Counted from the stretch's first letter, positions 1 to 5,278 are shown. The stretch: DNA of 6,286 bases from Bacillota bacterium (GCA_023402915.1 JAEYFO010000041.1:1-6286), one strand, 5' to 3'. Notes: generated from the letters alone by a model not told the origin. Numbers and translations are program-made.

Positions 1-412
1 GTTCGGCGAAATTCATCCGGACGTGGCGGAAGCCTTTGAAATTTCCGGCCGGGTATATCTGGCGGAGATCGAGCTGGACGCGCTTCTTTCCGGTCGCAAC
101 ACCGAAAAGAAGTACAAAGCGCTGCCCCGCTTCCCCGCCGTGGAACGCGACGTCGCGCTGGTGCTGGGCGAAAAAGTCCAGTCCGGCGACGTAGCCGCCA
201 CCATCCGCAGGGCGGGCGGCAAGCTGGTCGAAAGCGTGGAGCTGTTCGACGTTTACGCCGGCAGCCACATCGAATCGGGCAAGAAGAGCCTTGCCTACGC
301 GCTCACGTTCCGCGCGGAGGACCGCACCCTCACCGACGAGGACATTCAGGCCTCCATGGAGAAGATCCTTTCCGCCGTCGAAAAGGAATACGGCGCTGCG
401 CTCCGTCAGTAA
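1..412 (+). CDS. pheT: Phenylalanine--tRNA ligase beta subunit, C-terminal end (partial)
   Basis: This is the last 136 or so residues of the beta subunit of the alpha2-beta2 phenylalanyl-tRNA synthetase, which charges tRNA-Phe in the cytoplasm. The reading frame is open from base 2, so the gene begins outside the window. The first visible residues, FGEIHPDVAEAF, followed by GRVYLAEIELDALL, match the end of the class II-like domain. From about base 113 to the end the protein is an FDX-ACB (anticodon-binding) domain: it opens with KYKALPRFPAVERDVALVL and carries ELFDVYAG, the GKKSLAYALTFRAEDRTL segment and a final helix. The stop is TAA at 410-412, and an intrinsic terminator follows within 20 bases, so the pheST transcript is expected to end here. 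Codon use is GC-rich like the downstream housekeeping genes and unlike the island that follows. Identity is secure from family knowledge; nothing odd is seen. Confidence 0.96.
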   Translation, partial: FGEIHPDVAEAFEISGRVYLAEIELDALLSGRNTEKKYKALPRFPAVERDVALVLGEKVQSGDVAATIRRAGGKLVESVELFDVYAGSHIESGKKSLAYALTFRAEDRTLTDEDIQASMEKILSAVEKEYGAALRQ

Positions 413-430
413 TTCAGTCAAAACAGAACG

Positions 431-468
431 AGCAGGGGAAGTATTTCGCTTCTCCTGCTTTTCTTTTT
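431..468 (+). terminator. Intrinsic terminator of pheT
   Basis: An 11-bp stem pairs AGCAGGGGAAG (431-441) with CTTCTCCTGCT (449-459), with one G-T wobble and a 7-base loop. The T-rich tract TTTTCTTTTT (459-468) follows directly. It lies 18 bases after the pheT stop and is a textbook rho-independent terminator. It also marks the left edge of the AT-rich island. Confidence 0.9.
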
Positions 469-589
469 CGATTTCGTCATTTTTCAATAGAATATGACGC
501 CTTATACAAGAAATTTGATGCCTCCATTTATCTCTGTTCAGTCACAATATTTTGTCATCAACAAGAAATAAATTTGCACAAAAGTGAAT

Positions 590-622
590 GATTCGTCGAA
601 GAATTATAAAAAACCACGAATC
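590..622. repeat. 7-bp inverted repeat GATTCGT...ACGAATC
   Basis: GATTCGT (590-596) and ACGAATC (616-622) are exact reverse complements separated by 19 AT-rich bases that include TATAAA (605-610). The arms are short and the spacing exceeds the usual 6-8 bp between the core arms of a tyrosine-recombinase site. It could be an operator or a chance match. Confidence 0.3.
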
Positions 623-664
623 CAAGTCAAAAACCATTTAAACACAAGTTCTGTATTCCACCCC

Positions 665-700
665 ACTGTTATTATGTTGTAAAATATTGCCAACAACAGT
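665..700. repeat. Inverted repeat over the promoter and leader of the recombinase-like gene
   Basis: ACTGTT (665-670) pairs with AACAGT (695-700), and GTTG (676-679) pairs with CAAC (691-694); ATTAT is unpaired in the left arm. The dyad covers the candidate -10 element and ends four bases before the ribosome binding site. It could be an operator, possibly for autoregulation by the adjacent gene, or a leader hairpin. This is a positional inference only. Confidence 0.35.
667..675 (+). promoter_or_regulatory. Candidate extended -10 promoter of the recombinase-like gene
   Basis: TGTTATTAT reads as TGn plus TATTAT (670-675), an extended -10 element one base off the TATAAT consensus. No good -35 hexamer lies 16-18 bases upstream, which extended -10 promoters can tolerate. 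Transcription would start near 682, leaving a leader of about 33 bases before the ATG at 715. Confidence 0.4.
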
Positions 701-703
701 AGC

Positions 704-710
704 AGGAGGA
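704..710 (+). promoter_or_regulatory. Ribosome binding site of the recombinase-like gene
   Basis: AGGAGGA at 704-710 is a perfect Shine-Dalgarno core ending four bases before ATG 715. It fixes the start of the recombinase-like gene at 715 and argues that the first reading frame is translated or was until recently. Confidence 0.85.
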
Positions 711-714
711 TTTT

Positions 715-1092
715 ATGGGAAACGAACCTATCAGATTTGTAACGCCGAAAATACTTGATGCCATACTCCAACGCCTTGTTAATCCAATGGACAGGGCGAT
801 GTTGTTGTTAGCGAGTGAGGGGTTAAGAGTAGAAGAAATTGTACGATTGAAAATTGGCGATATTGACGTTGAAAACAGTTTGATACGGGTACAAAAAAAC
901 ATTAATGAAGAAAGCAAGGTGGTTTATTCAAAGGTCAATATTAATACAATAAACGAGTGTTGTGCGTCGTACAAGCAGCAGTGTTATTTGTCTATATCTA
1001 AAAAGGCAAAAGCAGAAACAAAAAATTGGAGCTTGCACACAGTTGTTATATTATTCGCCCGGTGTATACGTATAATTCCGGGAACCATATGA
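715..1092 (+). CDS. Tyrosine-recombinase-like protein, N-terminal part before a frameshift
   Basis: The start is set by the strong AGGAGGA site. Residues about 8-60 resemble the opening of a tyrosine-recombinase catalytic domain: a helix (VTPKILDAILQRL), then NPMDRAMLLLASEGLRVEEI, then RLKIGDIDVENSLIRV. The R of GLRVEE (R38) sits where the first catalytic arginine is usually found. The usual N-terminal core-binding domain is absent: the protein begins directly with the catalytic-like fold. After about residue 95 this frame loses family character (WSLHTVVILFARCIRIIPGTI) and stops at 1092, while a matching continuation appears in the -1 frame. I therefore read 715-1829 as one 371-residue protein interrupted by a frameshift. 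The fold assignment is from remembered family patterns. A role as DNA-binding regulator or degenerate integrase is inference. Confidence 0.6.
   Translation: MGNEPIRFVTPKILDAILQRLVNPMDRAMLLLASEGLRVEEIVRLKIGDIDVENSLIRVQKNINEESKVVYSKVNINTINECCASYKQQCYLSISKKAKAETKNWSLHTVVILFARCIRIIPGTI
1002..1089 (+). other. Frameshift window, with A AAA AAT at 1020-1026
   Basis: The upstream frame stays open to the TGA at 1090-1092. The -1 frame opens just after its TAA at 999-1001. The switch must therefore fall between about 1002 and 1089. The best candidate is the six-A run at 1020-1025. In the upstream frame it reads ACA AAA AAT, so 1020-1026 has the X XXY YYZ layout of a -1 slippery heptamer (A AAA AAT). 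Slipping there joins ETKN to LELAHSCYIIRP. One extra A in the run would also restore a single ORF. Programmed slippage, a decaying gene, phase variation at the A run and a sequencing error all remain possible. I see no strong downstream hairpin or internal ribosome site that would favour programming. Confidence 0.55.
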
Positions 1093-1829
1093 CCAAACAA
1101 AGCGTTGTATATAGGGCGCAAAGTGTGCTTGCATCGGAAAACATCGGTCTAAATGTATGCGGATTGGAATCTATACGGATTGGGGCTATTCTACATTTTT
1201 TATATATGGGTGAATCGCATGGAAAGGAGGCGTTTGACAAATCCATTGAATTTGTATGTCAAAAGTTTTACAACTCAGAACTCAAAAGTTTTAGATCACA
1301 ACTGTCTCTGATTAATAATGTTGTGTACGGTTTGTACAAAAAACATAAGCCAGAATTCGAAGGTGTTATAGAAATGGAGGACGAATACATACGAGCCATA
1401 ACCTCATTCAACTTGAGTAAAAGCGTGGTTATAGACGAAGAAAATCCTACAGTAAAATCTGTAATAGAAGAAACTATTAAAAAATTCAATAGTAAAAGCA
1501 TAGCGTTTGACGAAGCCGTTGGTAACTACTGTTCACTAATCAAACAAAAAGTACCACGCAGTTTTCAATCAGTGAAGAAGATAGTAGACAAGCTAACAAA
1601 ATGGTCAGAAAAGAATGGTGTCGCTTTTAACAAGTTTAGCCACGAAAACGCCATCAGCTTCGTCGTTAGTCTAAAATCACCAAACCGATCTGAGGCCAAA
1701 CGATACGCTGAAATCGCCAGTAACTTCTTCAAGTACCTCTGCGCAACAGGCAACGCAGCCCAAAATCCATTCGAAGATTTGGACGTTGAAAAGGTCTGGG
1801 AAGCCAGAAATCGATTGAAAAAGAAATAA
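1026..1829 (+). CDS. Tyrosine-recombinase-like protein, C-terminal part after the frameshift
   Basis: This frame is open from 1002. The TTG at 1026 is only a nominal start, and ATG 1089 has just a weak GGGA upstream. Family-like sequence (CYIIRPVYTYNSGNHMTKQS) begins before ATG 1089, so this part probably has no start of its own. Numbering the joined protein, residues 112-116 are YIIRP. GLESIRIGAILHFLY follows at about 150-164, where active enzymes carry box II HxxRH; here H is replaced by E and the final H by I, with R kept. No convincing catalytic tyrosine follows. After a linker, residues about 263-366 look like a SAM-like core-binding domain: LTKWSEKNGVAFNKF, then FFKYLCATGNAAQNPFEDL. That domain normally comes first in the family. 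The protein ends RNRLKKK with TAA at 1827-1829. It resembles catalytically degenerate recombinase-fold regulators such as phage MrpR (from memory). I infer DNA binding rather than recombination. Confidence 0.6.
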   Translation: MELAHSCYIIRPVYTYNSGNHMTKQSVVYRAQSVLASENIGLNVCGLESIRIGAILHFLYMGESHGKEAFDKSIEFVCQKFYNSELKSFRSQLSLINNVVYGLYKKHKPEFEGVIEMEDEYIRAITSFNLSKSVVIDEENPTVKSVIEETIKKFNSKSIAFDEAVGNYCSLIKQKVPRSFQSVKKIVDKLTKWSEKNGVAFNKFSHENAISFVVSLKSPNRSEAKRYAEIASNFFKYLCATGNAAQNPFEDLDVEKVWEARNRLKKK

Positions 1830-1944
1830 CAATGTTACATAGAAACTCAATCCCCTTGAACACAGGTGATTTTTTCTTTTGGGCTGGCCTGCTTGTCATT
1901 TCTCCAAAACTCGCCGTCTTTCGCCAGATTCCGCACACCGTGTC

Positions 1945-1973
1945 TTGTACAAAAAGCGCATTTGTGCTATAAT
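1945..1973 (+). promoter_or_regulatory. Sigma-A-type promoter of zapA
   Basis: TTGTAC (1945-1950) and a perfect TATAAT (1968-1973) are separated by exactly 17 bases. TGC just before the -10 adds an extended -10 element. Transcription would begin near 1980, about 29 bases before the zapA ATG. This is the strongest promoter in the window. It lets zapA be expressed independently of pheT and of the island gene. Confidence 0.88.
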
Positions 1974-2008
1974 TTACCAAATTCAGCACATAATCGAGGG
2001 TGATTTTC

Positions 2009-2338
2009 ATGGAAAAGAACCGGGTTCGTATCCAGATCGGTCAGAAGCACTACACGCTCGCCGGAGCCGCACCGGAAGAATCGCTCTATCGCGTCGGCGC
2101 ATATGTCGATCGGAAAATGCAGGAAATCTCCGAAGCGGCGCCCGCGCTGAGCACGACGGACGTGGCCGTTCTCGCCGCCGTCAACATGGCCGACGAGCTG
2201 CTCCGCCTCAAGGACGATCAGGCCGGAATGCACGAGCGTTTGGCGCAGATCCTGGGCGAACAGCCCGCTGCCGAAGAAAGTGCGCAGCCCGGCTCAAACG
2301 AAGCGCAGCCTTCCGAAACAGAATCTGTCAGCCGCTGA
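2009..2338 (+). CDS. zapA: Cell division protein ZapA
   Basis: ZapA binds FtsZ in the cytoplasm and promotes bundling of protofilaments at the division ring. The 109-residue product opens with MEKNRVRIQIGQKHYTLAG, the usual N-terminal beta strands. It continues with EESLYRVGAYVDRKMQEI and the family hallmark TTDVAVLAAVNMADELLRL, which begins the long coiled-coil helix. The C-terminal tail of about 28 residues is rich in Glu, Gln, Ser and Pro and looks disordered. I place the start at ATG 2009 because AGGGTGA (1997-2003) is well spaced for it; GTG 2000 would add three residues and lie inside that site. The gene has its own promoter at 1945-1973. Placement downstream of pheT and upstream of a U32 gene and mutS2 supports the identity. 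Length and motifs are normal for the family. Confidence 0.93.
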   Translation: MEKNRVRIQIGQKHYTLAGAAPEESLYRVGAYVDRKMQEISEAAPALSTTDVAVLAAVNMADELLRLKDDQAGMHERLAQILGEQPAAEESAQPGSNEAQPSETESVSR

Positions 2339-2395
2339 GCCTTTCAAAGCAGCTGTGTTCTGCCCTCCATCAGGCACGGTCGCGCGGTGGAAGGG

Positions 2396-2430
2396 AAGAG
2401 ATTCCTCGCGGGATATTCTTTTTTGTTTTG
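2396..2430 (+). terminator. Probable terminator downstream of zapA
   Basis: ATTCC (2401-2405) pairs with GGGAT (2410-2414) around a TCGC loop. A lower stem pairs AAG (2396-2398) with CTT (2418-2420) across a small internal loop. The T-rich tract TTTTTTGTTTT ends the element. The stem is imperfect but the T tract is strong. It lies 58 bases after the zapA stop. Confidence 0.5.
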
Positions 2431-2502
2431 CGGCAAGCACGGTTGCTTCTGCGTGCCTGTGCGCCGTTTTTCAGCATGTTCTTCGGGGATAGGCTACGGG
2501 TT

Positions 2503-2546
2503 ACGTCGCAGCCGTAGAGCACAGGGCGCGCTGCGGGCGTTTTTTC
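2503..2546 (+). terminator. Terminator-like hairpin in the zapA-U32 gap
   Basis: ACGTCGCAGC (2503-2512) pairs with GCTGCGGGCGT (2530-2540), giving 10 bp with one bulged G and one wobble. The loop is 17 bases, long for a terminator. TTTTTT (2541-2546) follows immediately. It could end a short transcript from the gap or act as a second stop for zapA readthrough. Confidence 0.5.
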
Positions 2547-2757
2547 CCTAGGCGCACAGCAGGGTCGTATGCACCCTTTCCAACCGCGAATCCCACTTGA
2601 CGCTAAAAAAGCCGCCGGTCGCGTACATCAAGTTTTTCAAAATCCCTGGCGGAATCTAGTGGTTTTTAGAAAAAATCCCAAGAGACGCAGCGTTTTTCCA
2701 AAACAGCAAAGCGGCGGCTTGCCCGTTTCCCCCAATTTTTCATCAGAATCATTTTCC

Positions 2758-2793
2758 AGGAGCACAGGAATCGCCCTGTGCTCTTGTGTTTTT
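2758..2793 (+). terminator. Strong intrinsic terminator upstream of the U32 gene
   Basis: GAGCACAGG (2760-2768) pairs perfectly with CCTGTGCTC (2775-2783) around a 6-base loop, and the stem extends by a G-T and an A-T pair. TTGTGTTTTT follows. It lies about 420 bases beyond the zapA stop, far for a zapA terminator, which suggests another transcript ends here. GAGCACAGG also occurs at 2517-2525. Confidence 0.85.
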
Positions 2794-2813
2794 CGGGTCT
2801 TTCGCGGTATACT
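2784..2813 (+). promoter_or_regulatory. Candidate promoter of the U32 gene
   Basis: TTGTGT (2784-2789) and TATACT (2808-2813) are 18 bases apart. The -10 matches five of six consensus bases; the -35 matches only TTG. The -35 overlaps the T tract of the preceding terminator, a compact arrangement that resets transcription. The start would be near 2820, leaving a leader of about 113 bases. Confidence 0.55.
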
Positions 2814-2883
2814 GAACAAAATGGCGCATTTCGGGCGTTCTTTCCGTCTGCGCCAAGCGCAAGAAGCGCCTTCACTTTTTCGA

Positions 2884-2906
2884 AGAGAGCGTTTCAGACG
2901 CTTTTT
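2884..2906 (+). promoter_or_regulatory. Terminator-like hairpin in the U32 leader
   Basis: AGCGT (2888-2892) pairs with ACGCT (2898-2902) around TTCAG. The stem can extend through A-T and G-T pairs to 2884/2906, into the TTTT tract. Upstream, CGTCTG (2845-2850) is complementary to CAGACG (2895-2900), which lies in the loop and right arm, so pairing there would disrupt the hairpin. GGCGCA (2823-2828) and TGCGCC (2849-2854) form a further stem. The layout allows attenuation, but I recognise no ligand or protein binding motif. Confidence 0.35.
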
Positions 2907-2932
2907 CAAAACGAACGGAGGAATCTTTTTTC

Positions 2933-5242
2933 ATGGCACAGCGAACTGAGCTGCTCGCCCCGGCCGGAAGCTGGGAGAGCATGGTTGCGGCGGTCGAAAG
3001 CGGCGCAAACGCCGTCTATTTCGGAACGGGCAGCTTCAACGCCCGGGCCTCCGCCGCCAACTTCACGGGCGACGCCATCGCAAAGGCCATTGATTATTGC
3101 CACAGCCGGGGCGTTCTGGTCAACGTGACCATGAACACGCTGCTGCTCGACCGCGAGCTTCCCGCGGCGATGGAGACTGCGCGCGAACTGCACCGCCTGG
3201 GCGCGGACGCGCTCATCGTGCAGGACATGGGGCTCATCGCCCTGCTGCGGCGGGAATTTCCCGACCTGCCCCTGCACGCCAGCACACAGATGACCGTCCA
3301 TAACGCCGAGGGCGTGCGCGCCTGTAAAGAGCTTGGCATGACGCGCGCCGTGCTGGCCCGCGAGGTATCCCTTGCGGACGTGCGCGCCATCCGCCGCCAG
3401 ATCCCGCTGGAGCTGGAGACCTTTGTTCACGGGGCGATGTGCGTTTCCGTGTCCGGCCAATGCCTGTTTTCCAGCTTTGTGGGCTGCCGCAGCGGCAACC
3501 GCGGCGCATGTGCCCAGCCCTGCCGGATGAAATATACCGCCGAAAACAAAACGGAGGGCTATCTGCTTTCCATGAAAGACCTCTGTATGCTCGAACACGT
3601 GGGCGAGCTGCTGGACGCGGGCGTATGCAGCCTGAAGATCGAGGGGCGCATGAAGCGTCCCGAATACGTCGCCGCCGTCACGAGCGCCTATCGCCGCGCC
3701 ATCGACGGCGAGATCACGGATTTTGCCGCCGAGCGCCGCAAGCTCATGCAAGTGTTCCATCGCGGCGGGTTTTCCGAGGGATATTACTATTCCCGCGACG
3801 GCCTTGTGGCGCAGGAACGGCCCGGCCATTGGGGGCTGCCCGTCGGCACGGTGCAAAAAGGCCGCTTCACGCCGCAAAAGCCTCTTTCCGCCGGGGACGA
3901 GCTGGCCTTCCGGCCGAAAAACGCCGATCAGGACGAGTCGCTCCGCCTGACGAAAGACTTGCCCGCCGGGATCTCCGCCCGGGTATCCGGCCTGGAAAAA
4001 GCCGAGGGGCTGACGGTCTTTCGCACGGTGGATTCCCATCAGATGGCCGAGCTGCGCGAACAGGTGCGGCAGGGAAACCGCCGCCTGCCCGTTGACGCCA
4101 TTCTCCAGGCCGAAGTGGGCAAACCGCTTTCGCTCCGGCTGGGCGCGCAGGGGCTGTTTGCAGACGCAGTGGGCGCGGTCGTCGAACCGGCTTGCAAAGC
4201 GCCTTCCACGGAGGAAAAGCTGCGCGCTTCCCTTGCAAAGCTGGGCGATACGCCCTTTGCGCTTTCGGGCTGCACGCTCCATTTGGGAGAAGGAGACGCG
4301 CCTTTCGTTCCGGTCAGCGCCCTCAACGAGCTGCGCCGCAGCGCTGCCGCCCGGCTTGAGACTGCCCTCGTGCAGCGCTATCGCCGGGCGGATCATGCGC
4401 CTTCGCTTTCGTTTGACGAAACGGCTTTTTCGCCGGAAAAGGGCGTTCGCCTTATCGCCCAGTGCGCCACCGTGGAACAGGCTCGGGCCGCCCTTGCCGC
4501 CGGAGCGGACGCGATCTACTGCCAGCCCCGCCTGTTCAAAAAAGAAGCACTCGCCGCGTTTTCCGCCCTTTTGAACGAGGATGCGCAAGTGCTTCCCGTG
4601 CTGCCGCCGGTGCTCCTTAGGAACGATCTGGAGCGGGCGCTTTCTTCTCTGGACGGTCTGGAATTTTCCGGCGCCGTGGCCGCCAATCTCGGCCAGATCG
4701 CGCCCCTTTGGGAACGGTTCCAAATCGTTGTGGGGGATCATTCGCTCAACGTATTCAACCGTTTCAGCGCCGCGAAGCACCTTTCGCTGGGGCTTTCTTC
4801 CGTGACGCTTTCGACGGAGTTAACACTGCCGCAGATTCGTGATATAATAAACTGTCTGCCCGCCGAAATGATCGTCTACGGTCGCGTGCCGCTGATGCAC
4901 CTGATGCACTGCCCCACCCGCCGGATGGGCTCCGGCTGTGCAAAGGACTGCTTTGCCGGAAAAACCCTCACCGACCGCCGGGGCTACCGCTTCACGCTGC
5001 TGCCGCTGACGCTTGAAAAAGGTCGCTGCGACGTGCAGCTGCTCAATTCCCTGCCGCTGGACGGCCTGCGCGTGTACGAAAAACTCCGCGCCGCGGGGGA
5101 TTGCGCCTGGCGAATGCTTTTCGCCCTGGAAACGCCCGAAGAAGTGGGCGAGAGGGTGCGCGCCTACCGTGCCGCGCTCGACGGAAAAGGCGCACTTCCG
5201 CTTTCCGAAGCCACTGCCGGACATTTCCTGCGGGGCGTATGA
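2933..5242 (+). CDS. U32-family protein (RlhA/YhbU-like, DUF3656-containing), probable RNA hydroxylation factor
   Basis: The 769-residue product starts at ATG 2933 behind GGAGGA (2917-2922, a slightly long 10-base spacing). Residues 5-35 (ELLAPAGSWESMVAAVESGA) and LHASTQMTVHN (about 114-124) are typical U32. ETFVHGAMCVSVSGQCLFS at 162-180 closely fits the U32 signature. Cysteines 170, 177, 185, 193 and 197 form a cluster like that of members linked to Fe-S chemistry. KIEGRMK follows near 235. The middle (about 300-495) is the expected place for DUF3656. From residue 504 the fold seems to repeat in weaker form: LIAQCATVEQARAALAAGA, HSLNVFNRF (603-611), then C660, C669 and C673. E. coli relatives RlhA and TrhP hydroxylate 23S rRNA and tRNA, so RNA modification is likelier than the historical label of peptidase or collagenase. 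The length suits the long DUF3656 class. mutS2 follows 36 bases downstream, probably in one transcript. Confidence 0.88.
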   Translation: MAQRTELLAPAGSWESMVAAVESGANAVYFGTGSFNARASAANFTGDAIAKAIDYCHSRGVLVNVTMNTLLLDRELPAAMETARELHRLGADALIVQDMGLIALLRREFPDLPLHASTQMTVHNAEGVRACKELGMTRAVLAREVSLADVRAIRRQIPLELETFVHGAMCVSVSGQCLFSSFVGCRSGNRGACAQPCRMKYTAENKTEGYLLSMKDLCMLEHVGELLDAGVCSLKIEGRMKRPEYVAAVTSAYRRAIDGEITDFAAERRKLMQVFHRGGFSEGYYYSRDGLVAQERPGHWGLPVGTVQKGRFTPQKPLSAGDELAFRPKNADQDESLRLTKDLPAGISARVSGLEKAEGLTVFRTVDSHQMAELREQVRQGNRRLPVDAILQAEVGKPLSLRLGAQGLFADAVGAVVEPACKAPSTEEKLRASLAKLGDTPFALSGCTLHLGEGDAPFVPVSALNELRRSAAARLETALVQRYRRADHAPSLSFDETAFSPEKGVRLIAQCATVEQARAALAAGADAIYCQPRLFKKEALAAFSALLNEDAQVLPVLPPVLLRNDLERALSSLDGLEFSGAVAANLGQIAPLWERFQIVVGDHSLNVFNRFSAAKHLSLGLSSVTLSTELTLPQIRDIINCLPAEMIVYGRVPLMHLMHCPTRRMGSGCAKDCFAGKTLTDRRGYRFTLLPLTLEKGRCDVQLLNSLPLDGLRVYEKLRAAGDCAWRMLFALETPEEVGERVRAYRAALDGKGALPLSEATAGHFLRGV

Positions 5243-5262
5243 ATTTACTGTTTACTCTTTTC

Positions 5263-5270
5263 AGGAGAGG
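5263..5270 (+). promoter_or_regulatory. Ribosome binding site of mutS2
   Basis: AGGAGAGG lies eight bases before ATG 5279 and fixes the mutS2 start. No promoter or terminator is visible in the 36 bases after the U32 stop, so cotranscription with the U32 gene is likely. Confidence 0.8.
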
Positions 5271-5278
5271 AATTTTCA

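Larger units (their letters stand above)
465..1880. other. AT-rich island between pheT and zapA
   Basis: Base composition falls sharply after the pheT terminator and recovers just before zapA. Hand counts give 25 G/C of 60 at 721-780 and 13 of 60 at 1441-1500, against 43 of 60 at 3181-3240 in the U32 gene. The island contains one recombinase-like gene and about 250 bases of AT-rich upstream DNA (465-714) with short inverted repeats but no ORF I can support. Edges are approximate. Composition and content suggest horizontal acquisition into a conserved housekeeping neighbourhood, which is inference. Confidence 0.7.
2339..2932 (+). other. 594-base gap with several hairpins; possible small RNA
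   Basis: No ORF here has a plausible protein sequence. The gap holds three terminator-like hairpins (2396-2430, 2503-2546, 2758-2793) and complementary segments at long range. GCTGTG (2352-2357) pairs with CACAGC (2555-2560). CTGTGCGCC (2457-2465) pairs with GGCGCACAG (2551-2559). AAGCCGCCG (2609-2617) pairs with CGGCGGCTT (2712-2720). A local hairpin AAGCA-CGGT-TGCTT lies at 2435-2448. In gammaproteobacteria the 6S RNA gene lies next to zapA, and the roughly 209-base span 2352-2560 is of 6S size, but I could not fold a convincing 6S central bubble. I saw no RNase P RNA, tmRNA or SRP RNA signatures. Function unknown. Confidence 0.35.

Noticed and set aside
413..714. CRISPR array or regular short repeats
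   Set aside because: The AT-rich sequence contains only isolated short inverted repeats, with no regularly spaced direct repeats.
1879..2517. 212-residue ORF on the plus strand over zapA
   Set aside because: It is out of frame with zapA, has no ribosome binding site and gives a low-complexity Arg-rich product.
2597..2628. TTGACG as a -35 element for a gap transcript
   Set aside because: No acceptable -10 hexamer lies 16-18 bases downstream; the nearest TA-containing sequence is at the wrong distance.
2339..2932. RNase P RNA, tmRNA, SRP RNA or a tRNA
   Set aside because: The diagnostic conserved segments (such as GAGGAAAGTCC, the tmRNA 3' acceptor end, the SRP apical loop, or a T-loop with paired acceptor arms) are not present.
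2569..2949. Plus-strand ORF of 126 residues in the zapA-U32 gap
   Set aside because: It runs through a strong terminator and promoter, has no clear ribosome binding site and has Phe/Arg/Ser-rich content without motifs. The minus-strand ORFs in the same place are no better.
2906..4780. 624-residue ORF on the minus strand
   Set aside because: It lies antisense to the well-supported U32 gene. Its sequence is rich in R, G, H and A with no family character, as expected when a GC-rich gene is read backwards.
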